Shown one piece after another: positions 60,705 to 64,000 of a stretch of 64,000 nt of DNA. The notes below the pieces were generated by a model that was given only the letters and a program-made list of their open reading frames with translations, had not been told where the DNA came from and searched no databases. A program made the position numbers and the translations under genes. Origin of the DNA: DASQFQ01 sp963805525 (lineage in GTDB: Bacteria > Actinomycetota > Thermoleophilia > Solirubrobacterales > Solirubrobacteraceae); NCBI GenBank assembly GCA_963805525.1, contig CAWDUT010000007.1, positions 1 through 64,000 of the forward strand. The letters run 5' to 3'. Positions within the stretch are counted from its first letter, which is position 1. Each line of letters opens with the position of its first letter.

Positions 60705-61826
60705 TTAGGCGACGCCGACGCCGACCAGGCGGCCGATCGCGAAGGTCACGGCAGCCGCGGCGAGCCCGATCGCCAGTTGCCGAGCGCCGGTCCGGACGGC
60801 GCTGCGGTGGGTGAGCAGCGTGATCGCGGAGCCCAGGGCGAACAGCCCGCAGGCGCTCGCGACCACGCTGGTGACCGTGGCCGCGGTGCCGGAGAGGAAG
60901 ACGAACGGGATAACGGGCACCGCCGCGCCGATCGTGAACGGCACGAACGACGCCACCGCCGCCACGCCCGCCGAGCCGCCCAGGTGGTCCGGGTCGATGC
61001 CGAGCTCCTCACGCGCCATCGCGTCGAGCGCAGCGTCCTCGTCGCGCATGATCCGCTCGGCCAGCGCGTGCGCCTCGCGCGCGGGTACGCCCTTGGCGCG
61101 GTAGATCAGCGCGAGCTCCTCGGTCTCGAGCTCGGGCATCGTGGCGATCTCGAGCCGCTCGATCTCGATCTGATGCGCGTAGAGCTCGCGCGAGCTCTGT
61201 ACCGAGATCCACTCGCCCATCGCCATCGACAGGGCGCCCGCGAGCAGGCCCGCGACGCCGGTCACGAGGATCGTCCGGCTGGCGAGCTCGGCGCCGGCGA
61301 CACCCATCACGAGGCTGAGGTTCGACACGAGCCCATCGTTGGCCCCGAGCACGGCGGCGCGGAGGGCGTTGCCGCTGAGGCCTCCGCGGCGGTGCTCGGT
61401 TCTCGCGAGCGCCTCGGCCGCCCGGCTCGCGGGCGAGCGTGTGCTCAGCTCCTCGAGCAGCACGGCGTGCGCGCGCTCCTCGTCGCGCAACTCGTCGGGC
61501 GCCTCCGGCGCGATCGTGTAACGCGCGGTGTCGAGCTGCTCCCGAGCCGCAAGGGTGGGGAGCAGGATCGAGGCTCCGAAGCGGGCCGCCAGGCGGCCGA
61601 GGATCCGGGCACGGCGGCTCGGCCGTTCGGGCGGAAGGCCATCGCCGAGCTGTTCCAGCTGCGCGGCCCAGCGCGCCGCGTGGCGCCGCTCGGCATCCGC
61701 GAGCTCGCGATAGACGCCCGCGAGGCGCTGGTCGCGCTCCGCGGACGCCATCGCGTCGTAGAGGGCGGCGCTGTCGATCTCGTCGCGGTGGTTCCTCCGC
61801 AGGCGTTCGACGCGCTCGCCGGTCAC
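60705..61826 (-). CDS. ferritin-like/VIT1-CCC1 family transporter
   Basis: A 373-residue fusion. Residues 1-140 are a rubrerythrin-like four-helix domain with Glu/His ligands (HRDEIDSAALYDAMASAE, YRELADAERRHAARWAAQ, RDEERAHAVLLEEL). Residues 150-373 are the VIT1/CCC1 domain, with LRAAVLGANDGLVSNLSLVM and GALSMAMGEWISVQSSREL. This family moves Fe2+ or Mn2+ across membranes, with the ferritin-like part sensing or delivering metal. It lies four bases downstream of the stress-protein gene at 61831, suggesting one transcript from site c. Confidence 0.93.
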   Translation of the reverse strand: MTGERVERLRRNHRDEIDSAALYDAMASAERDQRLAGVYRELADAERRHAARWAAQLEQLGDGLPPERPSRRARILGRLAARFGASILLPTLAAREQLDTARYTIAPEAPDELRDEERAHAVLLEELSTRSPASRAAEALARTEHRRGGLSGNALRAAVLGANDGLVSNLSLVMGVAGAELASRTILVTGVAGLLAGALSMAMGEWISVQSSRELYAHQIEIERLEIATMPELETEELALIYRAKGVPAREAHALAERIMRDEDAALDAMAREELGIDPDHLGGSAGVAAVASFVPFTIGAAVPVIPFVFLSGTAATVTSVVASACGLFALGSAITLLTHRSAVRTGARQLAIGLAAAAVTFAIGRLVGVGVA

Positions 61827-61830
61827 GGCA

Positions 61831-62748
61831 CTAGCCGTGAACGAGGGGTGCCGCCGAGGCGAACAGCGAGCCCTCGTGCACGTGCCCCGCCTTACGCGGC
61901 AGCACGATCACGGGGCAGGCAGCCTCGCGCACGACCCGGCCGGCGACGCCGCCGACCAGCACGGCGTGGAGCGGACCGTAGCCGCGCGAGCCGACCACGA
62001 GCAGGTCGAGGTCACCGGACGCCTCGACGAGGATGTCGGAAGGCACGCCGACCGCGAAGAACGGCTCGCCGCGAGGGTCGCCGTCGAGCTTGGCGACGGC
62101 GGCCTCGAGCTCGCCCGCGGCCTGCTCCTTCAGCGTGTTGTTGTACGAGGCGTGGCCCATCGCGACGCCGCGCTGCGGGACCGTGGCGACCGGCTGGAAC
62201 GCTCGGATCACGCGCAACCGCGCGCCGGTGGCGGCGGCGAGCCGGTGGGCGACGGCCAGCGCGCCATCGGCAGCCGGGGTTCCGTCGTAGCCGGAACCGA
62301 TGATTCCGGGTTCGCCGAGGGTGTGGTGCGCGTAGTCCTTGGGGGCCACCGCGACGGGACACGGCGAGCCGTGCAGCAACCGCTCGGCGGTGCTGCCGGG
62401 CATGACGCGGCCGGCGCGGCCGGTATGCGTGGAGCCGACGACGATCAGGCCGGCGTCCTCTCGCTCGGCGAGCTCGTGCAGCGCGCGCGGCGGCGACGTC
62501 TCGGCGATGGCCTTCACCTGTGCGGTGTCATCGCCATGCGCGCTGCGCAGCCGCTCGAGCAGCGCCTCGCTGTCCTCGCGCATGAAGTTCTCGAAGTCGG
62601 CGTTGACCGCCCGGCTGGGGTGCGGGTCGTAGGGGAAGACGTTGACGAGCATGAGCGTGGCGCCGGTCATACCGGCCAGGCTGCTCGCCAGGGCGATGGC
62701 ATCGGCCGAGCCGGGTGACTCGTCGACGCCCACGATGATCTTGCTCAT
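61831..62748 (-). CDS. tandem universal stress protein (two UspA domains)
   Basis: A 305-residue protein. KIIVGVDESPGSADAIALAS opens domain 1, with ATP loop LIVVGSTHTGRAGRVMPGST. Domain 2 has GIIGSGYDGTPAADGALAVA and LLVVGSRGYGPLHAVLVGGV. AAGGGACGG precedes ATG 62748. It is driven by promoter site c and probably co-transcribed with the ferritin-VIT1 gene. Confidence 0.94.
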   Translation of the reverse strand: MSKIIVGVDESPGSADAIALASSLAGMTGATLMLVNVFPYDPHPSRAVNADFENFMREDSEALLERLRSAHGDDTAQVKAIAETSPPRALHELAEREDAGLIVVGSTHTGRAGRVMPGSTAERLLHGSPCPVAVAPKDYAHHTLGEPGIIGSGYDGTPAADGALAVAHRLAAATGARLRVIRAFQPVATVPQRGVAMGHASYNNTLKEQAAGELEAAVAKLDGDPRGEPFFAVGVPSDILVEASGDLDLLVVGSRGYGPLHAVLVGGVAGRVVREAACPVIVLPRKAGHVHEGSLFASAAPLVHG

Positions 62749-62781
62749 GACCGTCCCTTCACTCGTAGTTGACGAGGAGGG

Positions 62782-62849
62782 ACGCTAAGGCGGGCGACCG
62801 GACCGGCCATCCGCACGAGACCGCGCGCCCCTGCGGAGAACTACGGACG
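62782..62849 (-). promoter_or_regulatory. shared stress-promoter motif, site c (UspA/ferritin-VIT1)
   Basis: The box GCGGAGAACTACGGA (plus strand, 62833-62847) lies upstream of GGATGG (minus strand 62812-62807), then a 19-base spacer and TAGCGT (62787-62782). The box overlaps the 3' end of the APH/ATPase gene. Confidence 0.6.
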
Positions 62850-64000
62850 CCGGAGGCTCAGGCGGGCGTCGAGCAGGGCGGCCAGGTCGTCGAGCGCATC
62901 CTCCGCCGGCCGGTCGGTGCGCAGCACCACGTGCTGGGCGGGCGGCACATCGTCGGCCAGATGGCCGTCGTCGATCTGCCCCTGCACGACGCCGGCGTCG
63001 GCGTCCGAGACCACGGATGTGTCGAAGCTCCGCAGGCGCGCCCGCTCGACGCGGACGGAGAGCGGCGCGCGACATTGGACGACGATCGCAGCCTCGGGAA
63101 GCCCGCCGAGCGTGCCGAGGAAGGCGGCGCGGTCCTCGCGTTCGCGGAAGGTCGCGTCGACGATCGTTCCGCCCTCCTTCTCGAGCGACGCCCGCGCGCG
63201 GCGGCCGAGCTCCTCGTAGGTGCGGCGGTTGAAGCTCGGGCCGTAGGCGGCCGCGCCGGCCCGCGCGGCGGGAGCGATGCCGAGCAGCTCCTTGCGCACC
63301 GCGTCGGAGCTCAGATGGCTCATCCCCGAGCGCTCGGCGAGCAGATCGGCCAGCGTGGTCTTGCCAGTGGCCGAGAGCCCGGCGACGATGACGAGGCCGG
63401 GCCGGCGCACGCGCCACGCGAGCCGCTCGGCGAGCGCGAGGCGGCGGCGGGCGTCGGCGACCCGGCGGGCTCGATCTTCCGCCTGGCCGGCGCGCACGAG
63501 GGCCACCTTCGCGCGCACGAGCGCGCGGTACGTGCCGAAGAAGGTCACGAGCCCATCGTCGCCCGGGTCGCCGCCGGCTTCTCGGTAGCTGTCGAGCACG
63601 GTCCGCGCCGCGAACGGCGATCCGAGCGCTTCGAGGTCCATGGTGAGGAAGGCAAGGTCGCAGCCGACGTCGGTCACGCGGAGCGCGGGGTCGAACTCCA
63701 GGCAGTCGACGATCTCGACGCCGTGCTCGAGGAGGACGTGCTCGGCGCGCAGGTCGCCATGGCCGTCCCGGACCTGGCCGGCGGTGGCTCGGGCTTCCAG
63801 CTCGCCGCGGCGCGCGCTGATGAAGGCGGCCGTGAAGCGGGAGAGGGCCGCGGCCCGGCGCGCGAAGCCGGCGTCCGGCGCGAGCTCGAGGAGCGTCTCG
63901 GCGTTCTCGTCGAGCGCGTGCTCGAGCGCGGTGGTGGCGTGGGCACCGTCGAGCGCCGGGATGTCGGCGTGGAACTGCGCGAGCCGCCGGCCGGCGGCGA
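62841..64000 (-). CDS. bifunctional APH-like/AAA-ATPase protein, N-terminus outside window
   Basis: 386 codons are present, open through the window edge. The visible part starts inside an aminoglycoside-phosphotransferase-like domain, with catalytic loop HGDLRAEHVLLEHGVEIVDC near 63700-63760 and CLEFDPALRVTDVGCDLAFL. The C-terminal P-loop kinase domain has Walker A GLSATGKTTLAD and GTIVDATFREREDRAAFLGT. This two-domain protein is the Rv2004c type, a DosR-regulon member in Mycobacterium. Substrate unknown. It lies upstream of, and in the same direction as, the stress operons. Confidence 0.88.
   Translation of the reverse strand, partial: AAGRRLAQFHADIPALDGAHATTALEHALDENAETLLELAPDAGFARRAAALSRFTAAFISARRGELEARATAGQVRDGHGDLRAEHVLLEHGVEIVDCLEFDPALRVTDVGCDLAFLTMDLEALGSPFAARTVLDSYREAGGDPGDDGLVTFFGTYRALVRAKVALVRAGQAEDRARRVADARRRLALAERLAWRVRRPGLVIVAGLSATGKTTLADLLAERSGMSHLSSDAVRKELLGIAPAARAGAAAYGPSFNRRTYEELGRRARASLEKEGGTIVDATFREREDRAAFLGTLGGLPEAAIVVQCRAPLSVRVERARLRSFDTSVVSDADAGVVQGQIDDGHLADDVPPAQHVVLRTDRPAEDALDDLAALLDARLSLRRP

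Overview
The window is a 64 kb stretch of very GC-rich chromosome, densely packed with genes and showing strong third-position GC bias. It has no phage genes, IS elements, CRISPR arrays, rRNA or tRNA that I could see. Leaderless-type starts (a TANNNT hexamer 6 nt before the start codon), a Gram-positive LexA box, a monomeric NADP isocitrate dehydrogenase, DUF6458 and TIGR03118 proteins and many GTG starts point to an actinobacterium. The overall flavour suggests Thermoleophilia/Solirubrobacterales, which is inference only; no marker gene is present.

Layout. 1-14.4 kb: GMC oxidoreductase (cut by the window edge), membrane proteins, a ferritin-like protein with a C-terminal tandem repeat, STAS and SRPBCC proteins, a Gfo/Idh plus TIM-barrel sugar pair, DUF2252, a SulP transporter, a divergent gene pair around a LexA (SOS) box, a PrsW protease and two small-molecule membrane proteins. 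14.4-20.3 kb: LysR with a divergent MFS plus SDR pair, small membrane and secreted proteins, and a second LysR. 20.5-28.3 kb: an eight-gene, head-to-tail, mostly overlapping catabolic operon containing the three hallmark enzymes of four-carbon acid-sugar (tetronate) breakdown (OtnK, OtnC and OtnI types), plus a zinc alcohol dehydrogenase, an OFA-type MFS transporter, an Asp/Glu racemase-family enzyme, an M24 hydrolase and a cytoplasmic ModA-like protein. 28.3-31.5 kb: isocitrate dehydrogenase and an SMP-30 protein.

31.5-34.8 kb: a NarL-type response regulator, a GAF-containing histidine kinase and a secreted dirigent/AOC-barrel-like protein in one operon. 34.9-39.2 kb: a GH141-like beta-helix enzyme and a sulfatase. 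The beta-helix gene is flanked by two broken genes, a beta-helix remnant and a frameshifted GGDEF remnant. 39.3-46.4 kb: an OmpR-type two-component system and a redox cluster (ferredoxin, NuoF-like, ferric-reductase-like, ApbE, cytochrome c and cytochrome-b-like proteins). 46.4-52.8 kb: a TIGR03118 protein, an ABC exporter, small membrane proteins, an alpha/beta hydrolase and two SRPBCC proteins. 52.9-64 kb: phosphoketolase, acetate kinase, an FAD oxidoreductase, four universal stress proteins, a CBS protein, a ferritin-VIT1 transporter and an APH/AAA ATPase. This last set resembles the mycobacterial DosR dormancy regulon.

The most interesting signal is a recurrent promoter layout. Five minus-strand promoters (34.8, 49.4, 50.1, 60.7 and 62.8 kb) carry GGATGG about 32 nt downstream of a GGAGAACT-like box. 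Four of them also have a -10-like hexamer 19 nt further down. One of the five drives the NarL-type two-component operon itself, and the others drive stress proteins and small membrane proteins. I infer a dormancy/stress regulon with its autoregulated regulator inside the window.
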